Positions 50,849 through 59,178 of a stretch of DNA of 64,000 nucleotides are shown one piece after another. Origin of the DNA: Streptomyces sp. CB02009 (GTDB lineage: Bacteria > Actinomycetota > Actinomycetes > Streptomycetales > Streptomycetaceae); the NCBI RefSeq assembly GCF_001905825.1, contig NZ_LIVV01000003.1, positions 292,956-356,955 on the forward strand. The letters run 5' to 3'. Position 1 is the first letter of the stretch; the number at the start of each line of letters is the position of its first letter. Both the position numbers and the translations under genes were made by a program. The notes under the pieces are model-generated. The model did not search any database. It was not told the DNA's origin and saw only the letters and a program-made list of their open reading frames with translations.

Positions 50849-51538
50849 ATGGGTGACCTGAAACAGTACGGCCTCGTCAGGGCCCAGGAGCGGCTCCGCG
50901 ACCAGGTCGGGCACGCGCTCCGCGCGGCCCTGATCGCCGGGGAGCTGCGCCCCGGCCAGGTCTACTCGGCCCCCGGACTCGCGAGCGACCTCGGCGTCTC
51001 CGCGACCCCGGTCCGCGAGGCCATGCTGGACCTGGCCCGGGAGGGCCTGGTCGAGCCCGTCCGCAACAAGGGGTTCCGGATCACCGAGGTCAGCGAGCGG
51101 GACCTCGACCAGTTCACCGAGCTCCGCACCCTCATCGAGGTGCCCACCGTCGGACGCGTCACGAGGAACGCCGACCGGGAGCGGCTGGAGGAGCTGCGCC
51201 CCGTCGCCGAGGAGATCGTCTCGTGCGCCCGGAAGCACGACCTCATCGGCTATCTGGAGGCGGACCGCCGCTTCCACCTCGCGCTGCTCGCGCTCTCCGG
51301 CAACGACCGGCTGGTCGAGACGGTGGGGGACCTGCGCAAGCGCTCCCGGCTCTACGGTCTGACCGGTCTGGACGAGGCGGGCAAACTCGTCTCCTCCGCC
51401 GAGGAGCACATCGAACTCCTCGACCTGATGATCGCCGGAGACGCGCGCGGCGCCGAGGCGTGCATGCGGCGCCACCTCGGACACGTGCGGTCGCTGTGGG
51501 CCGAGGGCCGCGACGAACCGGTCGGACGCCGGGGATAG
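50849..51538 (+). CDS. GntR-family regulator (FadR/FCD type)
   Basis: This 229-aa regulator has an N-terminal winged helix (LRDQVGHALRAALIAGELRPGQVYSAPGLASDLGVSATPVREAMLDLAREGLVEPVRNKGFRI). A helical FCD ligand domain follows (FTELRTLIEVPTVGRV; DRRFHLALLALSGNDRLVETVGDLRKRSRLYG; EEHIELLDLMIAGDARGAEACMRRHLGHV), with conserved Asp and His positions for metal or carboxylate ligands. GGAGG precedes the ATG by 7 nt. It is divergent from the ArsB-like transporter, whose expression it may control. Its 3' end is duplicated downstream. Confidence 0.92.
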   Translation: MGDLKQYGLVRAQERLRDQVGHALRAALIAGELRPGQVYSAPGLASDLGVSATPVREAMLDLAREGLVEPVRNKGFRITEVSERDLDQFTELRTLIEVPTVGRVTRNADRERLEELRPVAEEIVSCARKHDLIGYLEADRRFHLALLALSGNDRLVETVGDLRKRSRLYGLTGLDEAGKLVSSAEEHIELLDLMIAGDARGAEACMRRHLGHVRSLWAEGRDEPVGRRG

Positions 51539-51608
51539 CGGGTCGGGCGCCGGGGACAGGGGTCGGGCGACGAGGACAGCCGGCCGAGGGCCGCGACGAA
51601 CCGGTCGG
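51499..51608 (+). repeat. 27-bp direct duplication of GntR gene 3' end
   Basis: The 27 nt at 51499-51525, encoding AEGRDEPVG near the GntR C-terminus, recur identically at 51582-51608 after the stop codon. The spacer holds further GGTCGGGCG-type short repeats. Remainder of the gap to the aminotransferase gene shows no other feature. Confidence 0.8.
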
Positions 51609-51707
51609 GCGGCACTCCTCCCGCGCTCTCAACGGGCCGTCCGGTGACCGGAGTTCGGACAACCCGGATGACCTGGACAGCCCTGTCGGCCTCTATATGC
51701 TGACAGC

Positions 51708-52931
51708 ATGCTCTCCGCCGCCGAGCCCGCACCCGCCGCCCCGTCCGCCGCCGCTCCCACGCCGCCCACCGCCTCCCGGCTGGCCGGCGTCGGCGCCTCG
51801 CCGGTACGGGAGATCCTGGCGCTGACCGCACGGCCCGAGGTGATCTCCTTCGCCGGTGGCCTGCCCGCCCCCGAGCTGTTCGACGTCGCGGGCATCCGGG
51901 CGGCGTACGACAGCGTCCTCGCGGAGAACCCGCAGTACGCCCTCCAGTACTCGACGACCGAGGGCGACCCGGAGCTGCGGACCGCGATCGCGGCCCGGCT
52001 GGCCGCGCGCGGACTCCCCACCGGCCCCGACGACCTGCTCATCACGACGGGCTCGCAGCAGGCGCTCACGCTCCTCACCACCGCGCTCGTCGAGCCGGGC
52101 GCCGTCGTGCTCGTCGAGGACCCCTGTTACCTCGCCGCCCTCCAGACCTTCGGCTTCGCCGGTGCCCGGGTCGTTCCGGTGCCCACCGACGACGACGGCA
52201 TCGTCCCGGAGGCCCTGGAGGAGATCGCGGCCCGCGAGAAGCCGACCCTCCTCTACCTCGTGCCCACCTTCCAGAACCCCACGGGCCGCACCCTTCCCGC
52301 CGAGCGTCGTACCGCCGTCGCCAGGGCCGCCGCGCGGATCGGGTTCTGGATCGTCGAGGACGATCCGTACGGCGAGCTGCGGTACGAGGGCGAGCGCGTC
52401 CCCTGGATCGCCACCGACCCCGAGGCCGCCGACCGCACCGTGCTGCTCGGCTCCTTCTCCAAGGTGATGGCCCCCGGCCTCCGGCTCGGCTACCTGCGCG
52501 CCCCCGCCGCTCTCCGGCGTGCCTCCGTGATCGCCAAGCAGGCCGCCGACCTGCACACCTCGACCATCGACCAGGCCGCCGCCGCGCGGTACCTGCGCGA
52601 CAGCGATCTCGACGCGCACGTCGCGGTGATCCGGGCCGCCTACCAGGAGCGCAGGGACGCCATGCTCGAAGGCCTGCCGGCCGCGCTGCCCGAGGGCAGC
52701 CGGTGGAACCGGCCGGAGGGCGGCATGTTCATCTGGGCGACCCTGCCCGCGGGCCACGACGCGACGGCGCTGCTGAAGACGGCGGTCGGCCACGAGGTGG
52801 CGTACGTGCCGGGGGCGCCGTTCTTCTGCGGCGAGCCCGACCCGGGAGCGATGCGGCTGTCGTTCACCACGCACTCGGCCGACGAGATCAGGGAGGGCCT
52901 GCACAGGCTGGCCAAGAGCCTCGGCAGATAG
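51708..52931 (+). CDS. PLP-dependent aminotransferase class I/II (LysN/AadR-like)
   Basis: This 407-aa fold-type I aminotransferase has EVISFAGGLPAPELF, YALQYSTTEGDPELRTAIAARL, DLLITTGSQQALTLLTTAL, LYLVPTFQNPTGRTL, IVEDDPYGELRYEG and the Schiff-base lysine in LLGSFSKVMAPGLRLGY. These are typical of 2-aminoadipate/aromatic/branched-chain aminotransferases related to the MocR catalytic domain. No DNA-binding domain is attached. The first ~22 residues are a Pro/Ala-rich extension. It stands alone. Confidence 0.92.
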   Translation: MLSAAEPAPAAPSAAAPTPPTASRLAGVGASPVREILALTARPEVISFAGGLPAPELFDVAGIRAAYDSVLAENPQYALQYSTTEGDPELRTAIAARLAARGLPTGPDDLLITTGSQQALTLLTTALVEPGAVVLVEDPCYLAALQTFGFAGARVVPVPTDDDGIVPEALEEIAAREKPTLLYLVPTFQNPTGRTLPAERRTAVARAAARIGFWIVEDDPYGELRYEGERVPWIATDPEAADRTVLLGSFSKVMAPGLRLGYLRAPAALRRASVIAKQAADLHTSTIDQAAAARYLRDSDLDAHVAVIRAAYQERRDAMLEGLPAALPEGSRWNRPEGGMFIWATLPAGHDATALLKTAVGHEVAYVPGAPFFCGEPDPGAMRLSFTTHSADEIREGLHRLAKSLGR

Positions 52932-53032
52932 CGCTCCCGCCCGCCCCGAGCCCCGTGGCCCATGCCCCGGGCCTCGCGGCCCGCGGCCCGTACCTCGGTG
53001 GCTCGTATCCCGTCGGCCCGCGCCCCGTCGAC

Positions 53033-53701
53033 TCACGCCCCGTCGGCGGGCCGGGTGAAGCGGTCGCTCTGCTCCCCTCGGAGCCGGCCGGGCGGAAGCC
53101 TGCGGCCGTAGGCCACCAGCAGGAGGTCTTGGGCGCTGCCGGAGACGGGGCTGCCGGAGCCGTACGACCAGTCGAGGTCGTCGGCGCACAACCGCACCCC
53201 GTCGAGGTCGGCGCCGAAGAACCTCAGACCGCTGGGCCGGATCTGGTCCAGCAGGATCCGCAGCCGGTCCTCGGGAACGCACCGGTCGAGGCCGAGGCCG
53301 AGGGCGACGGTGACGTCCAGGCCGTGCACCACGTCGTGACCGAGTGCCGCCGCGAACCCGCCGACGGGCGGCGTCCACGGGTGGCCGGCGTTCTCCCGCA
53401 GGAACGCGGCGAGCGCGGTGGTGGAATGGGCGGCCGCGTCGCGGCGCGCGACCCGGTCGGTCATGCGGTGGAGGTTCCCGCGCGCCCGTACCAGCGCGCC
53501 GAGCGTCGCGGGCAGCGAGAGCCGGAACCCCATCGACATGTGCGCCGCGACCTCGCGGACCCGCCACCCCGCGCACAGGCTGGGCTCGTTCCACTGCGCG
53601 GTCGACAGGCCGTCGAACAGGTCGGCCAGTTCCCGGCGTTCGGCCGCGATGGCGGCCCTGATCTCGGTGCTGTTCCTCGTGCGGGCCGTGGCTCTCTCCA
53701 T
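53033..53701 (-). CDS. Mycothiol-dependent maleylpyruvate isomerase-like (DinB-fold) protein
   Basis: This ~222-aa protein has the MDMPI_N signature RAAIAAERRELADLFDGLSTAQWNEPSLCAGWRVREVAAHMSMGFRL (DinB four-helix bundle, metal histidine in AAHM) and GHDVVHGLDVTVALG (second ligand region). The family includes mycothiol transferases and many uncharacterised actinobacterial proteins. A C-terminal part (FGADLDGVRLCADDLDWSYGSGSPVSGSAQDLLLVAYGRRL) is typical of the TIGR03083 group. It is divergent from the LysR gene, with 71 nt between the starts, and could be its target. Confidence 0.86.
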   Translation of the reverse strand: MERATARTRNSTEIRAAIAAERRELADLFDGLSTAQWNEPSLCAGWRVREVAAHMSMGFRLSLPATLGALVRARGNLHRMTDRVARRDAAAHSTTALAAFLRENAGHPWTPPVGGFAAALGHDVVHGLDVTVALGLGLDRCVPEDRLRILLDQIRPSGLRFFGADLDGVRLCADDLDWSYGSGSPVSGSAQDLLLVAYGRRLPPGRLRGEQSDRFTRPADGA

Positions 53702-53772
53702 GGGACCCACCCTGCGGCCCAGCGGGTGATAAGGCCAATAGATGGTTCTGCTGCGACCTAGAATCAACGCTT

Positions 53773-54711
53773 ATGGAGCTTCGTCAGCTGCGGTACCTCG
53801 TCTCCGTCGTAGAGGAGGGCGGCTTCACCCGGGCCGCGGCCCGGCTGCATCTGGCCCAGCCCGGCCTCAGCGCCCAGATCCGCCAGCTGGAGAAGGAGTT
53901 GGGGCAGCCGCTGCTCGACCGCTCCGGCCGCTCGGTGACCCCGACCGAGGTCGGCCGGGCCGTCCTGCCCTACGCCCGCGCCGCACTGGCCGCCGCGGAC
54001 GCGGTCCGGCAGACGGTGGACGCGTACACGGGGCTGCTGCGCGGCCGGGTCACACTGGGGCTGGTGTCCGGCGCCTCCGGGCACGTCTTCGACATCGCCG
54101 GCCTCCTCGCGGACTTCCACGCGGACCACCCGTCGGTGGAGGTGGCCCTCACCGAGGACACCACCGAACGCATGCAGGCCGCGCTCCTGGCCGGCGAGCT
54201 CGACATCGCCCTCCTCGGGACGGCGGCGGAGGAGCCACCGCCGGGAGCGGCCTTCCAGATGGTGATCGACGTGCCCCTGGTCGCCGTCGTCGCGCCCGGC
54301 GATCCGCTGCTCGGACACGTCGACGGCACGACCGTCCCGCTCGGCGCGCTGCGTGACCGGCCGCTGATCTGCCTGCCACGCGGCACGGGGGTGCGCGCGG
54401 CGCTCGAACGGGGCTGCGCGCAGGCGGGATTCCGGCCCCGGGTCACCTTCGAGGCGGCGACCCCGGACGTGCCGGCGCGGCTCGCCGCGCGAGGCCTCGG
54501 CGTCGCCGTACTGCCCGCCGGGGAGGACGGGGCACCCTCCGACGGAGGGCTTCGCACCCTGCGGATCGTCGAACCCGAGATGCGGGGCCGCCTCGCCCTC
54601 GCCTGGCAGGCCACCGGCCCTTCGAGCCCCGCGGCCCGGGTCCTCCTCGACCGCCTGCGGGAGGCCCTCCCCACGCCGCGCCCCGTCGAGGCGGTGCCCG
54701 GTCGGCCCTGA
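53773..54711 (+). CDS. LysR-family transcriptional regulator
   Basis: This 312-aa regulator has an N-terminal winged HTH (MELRQLRYLVSVVEEGGFTRAAARLHLAQPGLSAQIRQLEKELGQPLLDR) and a periplasmic-binding-like co-inducer domain (GRVTLGLVSGASGHVFDIAGLLADFHADHPSVEVALTEDTTERMQAALLAGELDIALLG). TAGAAT at 53759-53764 looks like a -10 element, which would place transcription start at or next to the ATG (leaderless). There is no Shine-Dalgarno sequence. It probably controls the divergent DinB-fold gene and itself from the AT-rich 71-bp gap. Confidence 0.93.
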   Translation: MELRQLRYLVSVVEEGGFTRAAARLHLAQPGLSAQIRQLEKELGQPLLDRSGRSVTPTEVGRAVLPYARAALAAADAVRQTVDAYTGLLRGRVTLGLVSGASGHVFDIAGLLADFHADHPSVEVALTEDTTERMQAALLAGELDIALLGTAAEEPPPGAAFQMVIDVPLVAVVAPGDPLLGHVDGTTVPLGALRDRPLICLPRGTGVRAALERGCAQAGFRPRVTFEAATPDVPARLAARGLGVAVLPAGEDGAPSDGGLRTLRIVEPEMRGRLALAWQATGPSSPAARVLLDRLREALPTPRPVEAVPGRP

Positions 54712-54813
54712 CGGTCGGTCCCGGCCCGGAGGAGATCCGCGCCCGCTGCGGCTCGCCCGCGTCCGTCCCGGGCCGTCGGTCCCGGCCCGGGAGGAAGCCC
54801 GCGCTCCGGGACT

Positions 54814-55299
54814 TCAGTCCCGGCCCGGGAAGAAGTCGGCGCTCTGGACGTACTCCATGGCCTTGATGAACTCCGGGTCGCCGAGACGCCGTTCCATCTC
54901 CTCCGGGCCCACCTCCTCCACGCGGGTGTGGATCCAGTACAGGTTGCCCAGCGGGTCGCGCACGCGTCCGACCCGGTCGCCGAAGAACAGATGGGTGACC
55001 CCGGTGACCGAGGTGCCGCCGGCCGCGACGGCCCGCCGGTGCACGGCGTCGGCGTCGTCCACGTACAGACGGAGGAAGCCGGGGGTGGCCGGCCACTCCG
55101 GTCGCGCGTCGAACATCATCACCACCGAGTCGCCGATCCTGACCTCGGCGTGCTGGACGCTTCCGTCCTCGCCGGTCAGGCACGAGAGCTCCTCCGCGCC
55201 GAAGGCCTCCCTGAGGAACGCGATGAGCCGCACGGTGTCGCGCGAGATGATCCACGGCGTCACCGTGTGGTAGCCCTGGGGAACGGAGTTGACGGACAT
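54814..55299 (-). CDS. VOC-family protein (glyoxalase/bleomycin-resistance fold)
   Basis: This 161-aa VOC (PhnB-like) protein has GYHTVTPWIISRDTVRLIAFLREAFGAEEL, VQHAEVRIGDSVVMMFDARPEWP, FLRLYVDDADAVHRRAVAAGGTSV and FFGDRVGRVRDPLGNLYWIHTRVEEV, i.e. two beta-alpha-beta-beta-beta units. Function within VOC (isomerase, dioxygenase or antibiotic binding) is not determinable. AGGAGG lies 8 nt before the ATG. The 102-bp gap before it (54712-54813) carries three imperfect GGTCCCGGCCCGG repeats and no gene. Confidence 0.9.
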   Translation of the reverse strand: MSVNSVPQGYHTVTPWIISRDTVRLIAFLREAFGAEELSCLTGEDGSVQHAEVRIGDSVVMMFDARPEWPATPGFLRLYVDDADAVHRRAVAAGGTSVTGVTHLFFGDRVGRVRDPLGNLYWIHTRVEEVGPEEMERRLGDPEFIKAMEYVQSADFFPGRD

Positions 55300-55474
55300 C
55301 TGGCTGCCTCCTGGGATGCGAGTACCTCCGTGCGAAGACGATCCTGGACCCGATATAGGTCGCTTCACGGCCTAGAAGACCAGGCTCGCCGGGTGACGGG
55401 GCCCGGCACCCCCGCCCGGCCATCACCTCGTGTCGTTGTTGGGCCGAACGGGTGAGGAGCGGGAGGATGTGCCC

Positions 55475-55906
55475 ATGAGTAGGTACGAGAGGTACGACGT
55501 CACCGACGAGCAGTGGGAGGGCCTCGCCCAGGTCGTGCCCCTGCGCGGCCGTGACGAATGGCCGTCCAGGGTCGACCACCGCACGATCCCCGAGCAGTAC
55601 GAATCCGCCGAGCAGCGCCGTATGGTCGTGCTCCGCGTGCAGGTGTTCGCCGACGCCCGTGAGGTCGCCGAGTACCTCATCGCCCAGATCCCGGTGCTCC
55701 TCGACCTGACGAGCGCCGACACCGAGGTCGCCAAGCGCATCCTCGACTTCAGCAGCGGTGTGGTCTTCGGTCTCGGCAGCGGGATGCACCGCGTCGACCG
55801 GAACGTCTTCCTGCTGGCCCCGGCCGGTACGGAGGTCGAGGGCTCGGAAGGCGAGGACGAGGAGGGTGTCGTGGGCGGCCGGACCGCCGGCGTCCCCCGA
55901 TCGTAG
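55475..55906 (+). CDS. SepF-like cell-division protein
   Basis: This 143-aa SepF-domain protein has YERYDVTDEQWEGLAQVVPLRGRDEWPSR at the N-terminus. The fold proper is VVLRVQVFADAREVAEYLIAQIPVLLDLTSADTEVAKRILDFSSGVVFGLGSGMHRVDRNVFLLAP, matching the conserved SepF core with the G-G turn. The N-terminal membrane-binding helix of true SepF is missing, as in the SepF-like paralogues of Streptomyces. A role at the FtsZ ring or in polar growth is likely. GGAGG precedes the ATG by about 8 nt. It is divergent from the VOC gene. Confidence 0.9.
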   Translation: MSRYERYDVTDEQWEGLAQVVPLRGRDEWPSRVDHRTIPEQYESAEQRRMVVLRVQVFADAREVAEYLIAQIPVLLDLTSADTEVAKRILDFSSGVVFGLGSGMHRVDRNVFLLAPAGTEVEGSEGEDEEGVVGGRTAGVPRS

Positions 55907-55961
55907 GAAGGTCATCTAGCCGTAACGGTTCGTCAGGGAACGGACTGCGTACGGTCCGGGC

Positions 55962-57434
55962 ATGGACCTCACCGGTGGCTTCAGGCTCGACCACTCCTCC
56001 TCCACGGCTGCCCCTTCCCGCCGCACTCCTTCCCGGGGCGCGTCCGCCACTGGCACCTCCGCCACCGGCGCCCCCGCCGTCGGTGCGCCGGCCGGTGGTG
56101 CCCCCGCGGTCGGCGCGCCGGCCATCGGTGCCCCCGGCATCGGCGCACCGGCCGGCGGGTCTCCCTCGACCGGTGCGCCGTCCGTCGGTGCCTCCTCCGT
56201 CGAGGCCGCGCCGCGGCTGCCGCCGCAGGGCGGGGCCGGGCGGAGGGCCGAGAAGGCGCCTGCCGGCGGGGGCCTTCGGGCGCGGCCCGTCGACGGGGGC
56301 GGCGGTGGGCGGCTCCGGGCCCGGCCCGCCGTCACCGAGCTGCGGTTGTCCGCGTTCGCCGGCCACCGCTCCGCCGCGCACGCCCTGGGGCCGGTCACCC
56401 TCTTCACCGGTCCCAGCGGCAGCGGGAAGTCCACCACCCTGAGGGCGTACGAGGCCCTCGCCCGGCTCTGCGCGGGCGACACCCTCGGCGAGGTGTTCCC
56501 CGACGCGGCCGACTGCGTCCCCGAGCGGGCCCGGCCCGACGCCCAGGGCCGGCGGGGCTTCCGTCTGGGGTGCACGGTCGACGGACCCGAGGGCCCGGTC
56601 CACCTGGACCTCGCCGTCCAGGCCGAACCGCGGCTCCGCATCGTCGGCGAACGGCTGACCGGCCGCGGCCGCACCCTGCTCGCCACCGCGCTGCGCGACC
56701 CGGGTCGCCCCACCGTCCAGGCCGAGTGGCACACGGCGGGCGCCACCCCCGTCACCCGGGCGCCCTTCCCCGACGACCTCCTCGGCACGGCCCTGCTGCC
56801 GCTGCGGGTCGCCGGCAAGACCCGCGGGCAGCTGGAGGTGCTGGCCGCCGCCGAGCAGGTGGTGGTCGGGCTGCGGTCCGCCTTCGCCTGCGACCCCCGG
56901 CCCGAGCGGATGCGCGCTCCCGTGCCGCCGGGCGAGGGCCGGCTGCGGCGCGGCTGCGGCAACCTCGCCGAGGTCCTCCACCGCACCCACACCGACTGCC
57001 CGCGCCGGCACCACCGCCTCGCGGCCGTGGCGGCGGCGGGCTGCGCGGGACCCGTCACCGGGCTCGGCGTGCAGGAACTCCCGGAGGGCACCGTCCGGGC
57101 CGTACTGGAGAGGGGCGACCGGCCCGCGACCCCGCTCGCCCGGCTCGGGGACGGCGAGCTGCGCTATCTCGCGCTCGCGCTGACCCTGCTCACGGGCCCC
57201 GGCGTCCTGGAGATGGACCGGATCGCCGAGGTGCCCGAGGCCATGCAGTCCCTGACGCTGCTCGCCGACGGCCTCGACCGCGGGCTCGACGAGCGCCAGG
57301 TCGGCGAACTGCTCGGGCTCGCCGCGGGCATCGCCGCCGACGGACACATCAGGGTCGCCGGCACCGTCGGGGCGCGCGCCGCGGCGCAGGCGCGCCGGAC
57401 GCCCGGGGTGACGGTGGTGGACCTGAGCAAGTGA
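55962..57434 (+). CDS. AAA ATP-binding protein with Gly/Ala/Pro-repeat N-terminus
   Basis: This 490-aa ATPase has a ~125-residue low-complexity N-terminus of GAPAVGAPAGG-type repeats and an ABC/RecF-like ATPase core: ELRLSAFAGHRSAAHALGPVTLFTGPSGSGKSTTLRAYEAL (Walker A GPSGSGKST). LARLGDGELRYLALALTLLTGPGVLEMDRIAEVPEAMQSLTLLADG follows as signature-like and Walker B region. It could be an SMC/RecN-related repair or defence ATPase; no partner nuclease is next to it. The repeats are in frame and variable. Confidence 0.83.
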   Translation: MDLTGGFRLDHSSSTAAPSRRTPSRGASATGTSATGAPAVGAPAGGAPAVGAPAIGAPGIGAPAGGSPSTGAPSVGASSVEAAPRLPPQGGAGRRAEKAPAGGGLRARPVDGGGGGRLRARPAVTELRLSAFAGHRSAAHALGPVTLFTGPSGSGKSTTLRAYEALARLCAGDTLGEVFPDAADCVPERARPDAQGRRGFRLGCTVDGPEGPVHLDLAVQAEPRLRIVGERLTGRGRTLLATALRDPGRPTVQAEWHTAGATPVTRAPFPDDLLGTALLPLRVAGKTRGQLEVLAAAEQVVVGLRSAFACDPRPERMRAPVPPGEGRLRRGCGNLAEVLHRTHTDCPRRHHRLAAVAAAGCAGPVTGLGVQELPEGTVRAVLERGDRPATPLARLGDGELRYLALALTLLTGPGVLEMDRIAEVPEAMQSLTLLADGLDRGLDERQVGELLGLAAGIAADGHIRVAGTVGARAAAQARRTPGVTVVDLSK

Positions 57435-57459
57435 CGGACCTGGTGGTAGACCTGGGCGG

Positions 57460-57852
57460 GTGACGGACAACGACGTAGCGGGACTGCAGCGCAGACTGGC
57501 CGAGTTCGCGGCCGCCCGGGACTGGCAGCCCTACCACACGCCCAAGAACCTGGCGGCGGCGCTCAGCGTGGAGGCGGCCGAACTCCTGGAGATCTTCCAG
57601 TGGTCGACCCCCGAGCAGGCGGAGCGGGTGATGGAGGACCCGGAGTCGGCGCACCGGGTCGCCGACGAGGTGGCGGACGTGCTCGCCTACCTCCTCCAGT
57701 TCTGCGAGGTGCTCGGGATCGATCCGCTGGCCGCCCTCGCGGCCAAGATCGACCGGAACGAGCTCCGATTTCCCCCGCGGAGGCGGGGCGGAGCGCGCGG
57801 CGAAGGGGGTGGGGAAGGGGATCCGAGCGAAGATCGTCACTCTTCGGAGTGA
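57460..57852 (+). CDS. MazG-like nucleotide pyrophosphohydrolase
   Basis: This 130-aa all-helical pyrophosphohydrolase has LQRRLAEFAAARDWQPYHTPKNLAAALSVEAAELLEIFQWSTPEQAERV, the EAAEL metal motif, then SAHRVADEVADVLAYLLQFCEVLGID with the second DEVAD acidic cluster. It resembles RS21-C6/iMazG (dCTPase-type) house-cleaning enzymes that hydrolyse noncanonical NTPs. A basic Gly/Arg tail follows. The GTG start lies in a ~29-bp imperfect duplication of the previous gene's 3' end (57414-57470), a small rearrangement scar. Confidence 0.9.
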   Translation: MTDNDVAGLQRRLAEFAAARDWQPYHTPKNLAAALSVEAAELLEIFQWSTPEQAERVMEDPESAHRVADEVADVLAYLLQFCEVLGIDPLAALAAKIDRNELRFPPRRRGGARGEGGGEGDPSEDRHSSE

Positions 57853-57979
57853 TCGACTTTTCCCCGTCGAGCCTCCTGTCCACAGATTTCCGAATTCCCC
57901 TGGTGTTGGGGCTCAGGCCGCCTCACTCTGGGTAATGGAGTGAGTGGGCAGATAAGTCGTACGAACGGGGGCGGCGTTG

Positions 57980-58465
57980 ATGGAAGCGGAACGACTCGTC
58001 GCGCTTGGCCGGCACGCGCTGGCGGAGAGCGGATCGGCACAGGACATCGTGGCGGAGGCCTGGCAGGCGCAGGCCCTCGCCCAGGCGATAGGGAACCATC
58101 TCGCACTCTGCGGGCCGCAGGAACTGCGCGGCGAGGCAAGGGGGCTGAGCGAGATCGGGGAGTACCCGGCGTGGGGTGCCGGTGGGCCGCGTGCGGCCCG
58201 GTTGTCAGAGGTGGCGGAACCCCGCGGGGCGTTGACCGCGCTCGGCGAGCTGCTGGGCGAAGTGGGCATCGCGCTGGTCGGGGTCGCCTGCGCCACCGAC
58301 GACGAGGGGCTCTACTGGCAGTGCATCGAGGCCATCGACGCCGCCGACGAGTCGAGTGACCGGGTCCGCGGGATGCTGCGGCGGCTCGCCGTGCGGGACG
58401 GGGAGCGGGCCCGCCCTCCCGACGCCGCCCGGGGGCGCGCGGGCCCCGGACGGGGCCGGGGGTGA
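57980..58465 (+). CDS. DUF6099-like Streptomyces protein
   Basis: This ~161-aa protein is of a kind I know from Streptomyces as DUF6099. It has EAERLVALGRHALAESGSAQDIVAEAWQAQALAQAIGNHLALCGPQELRGEARGLSEIG, a predicted helical fold, then GALTALGELLGEVGIALVGVACATDDEGLYWQCIEAIDAADESSDRVRGMLRRLAVRD. It has no signal peptide or membrane segment. Function is unknown. The ATG at 57980 is used; a TTG directly before it is possible. An AT-richer promoter region (57900-57970) precedes it. Confidence 0.78.
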   Translation: MEAERLVALGRHALAESGSAQDIVAEAWQAQALAQAIGNHLALCGPQELRGEARGLSEIGEYPAWGAGGPRAARLSEVAEPRGALTALGELLGEVGIALVGVACATDDEGLYWQCIEAIDAADESSDRVRGMLRRLAVRDGERARPPDAARGRAGPGRGRG

Positions 58466-58677
58466 ACGGCGCGGGGCGCGGTCCGCTCGGCACGGCGTAC
58501 CCGGGGCCGGAGCCAGGTCTGCCTGGTTCGCCCGGCCCGCTCCGCTCCGGTCCGGTGGGGATCGTCCTGCTCTGGTCCGTGTTCCTGGTGCTCGGCCTGT
58601 TCGGGGCGGGGGCGGGGGCGGCGGCGGGAGGAGCGGGGCTCCGGCGGCCGGCTCTGATGTCGGAGCTGGTGTGGGTG

Positions 58678-58929
58678 CTAGGGCCGGTGCCGGTCGGACA
58701 TCGGCTGCTCCGGAAGGTGCCGGTCGGGCGCGGACTGTTCGGGGAGGAGCCGGTCGGACGTGGACTGGAGGTCGGCGTCCAGCTGGTTGAGGTCGGCCGA
58801 GAGCGCCGCCATCAGTTCCTCCATCTGCTGAAGCAGGCCCTTGGGGGCGCCGTTGCCCTTCTGTTCGGGCACGGACCGCGGCGCCGGCTGTTCGGGAACG
58901 ACCTGCTCAGGGGCGGCTTCCTGGGACAT
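58678..58929 (-). CDS. Small acidic protein, unknown function
   Basis: This 83-aa frame begins MSQEAAPEQVVPEQPAPRS and has GAGGAG 7 nt before the ATG, so it is more convincing than the overlapping plus-strand frame. It contains one likely amphipathic helix (LLQQMEELMAALSADLNQLDADLQSTSDRL) and ends in repeated PEQxxxDRH units from short DNA repeats. I do not recognise a family. The gaps on either side (58466-58677 and 58930-59178) are GC-rich with no other gene I can support. Confidence 0.6.
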   Translation of the reverse strand: MSQEAAPEQVVPEQPAPRSVPEQKGNGAPKGLLQQMEELMAALSADLNQLDADLQSTSDRLLPEQSAPDRHLPEQPMSDRHRP

Positions 58930-59178
58930 GGGGGTCTCCTCGGCCCGGACCCCGCCGGCGAGGACGGGGCCACGAGAGAGAGCGGCGCACCGGCAGCGGC
59001 CGCCGGCGCGCGGGCCGGGCGGTCCGGCTCCGCCCGAGCCAACGACGGGTGCCGGGCCCCGGTCACTGGCCTGGGCGGACGCGGCCCGCCCGGGGGCCGG
59101 ATATTCACCCGACCGAGCCGGGGCGCGTGAGGGGCTGACGGAGAGGTTGACACGCACCCGACGGTGCAGGATGGAGGC

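Noticed and set aside
58462..59130. Plus-strand frame overlapping the small acidic gene
   Set aside because: Composition is that of shadow translation, and the minus-strand frame has a proper ribosome site and helical protein sequence.
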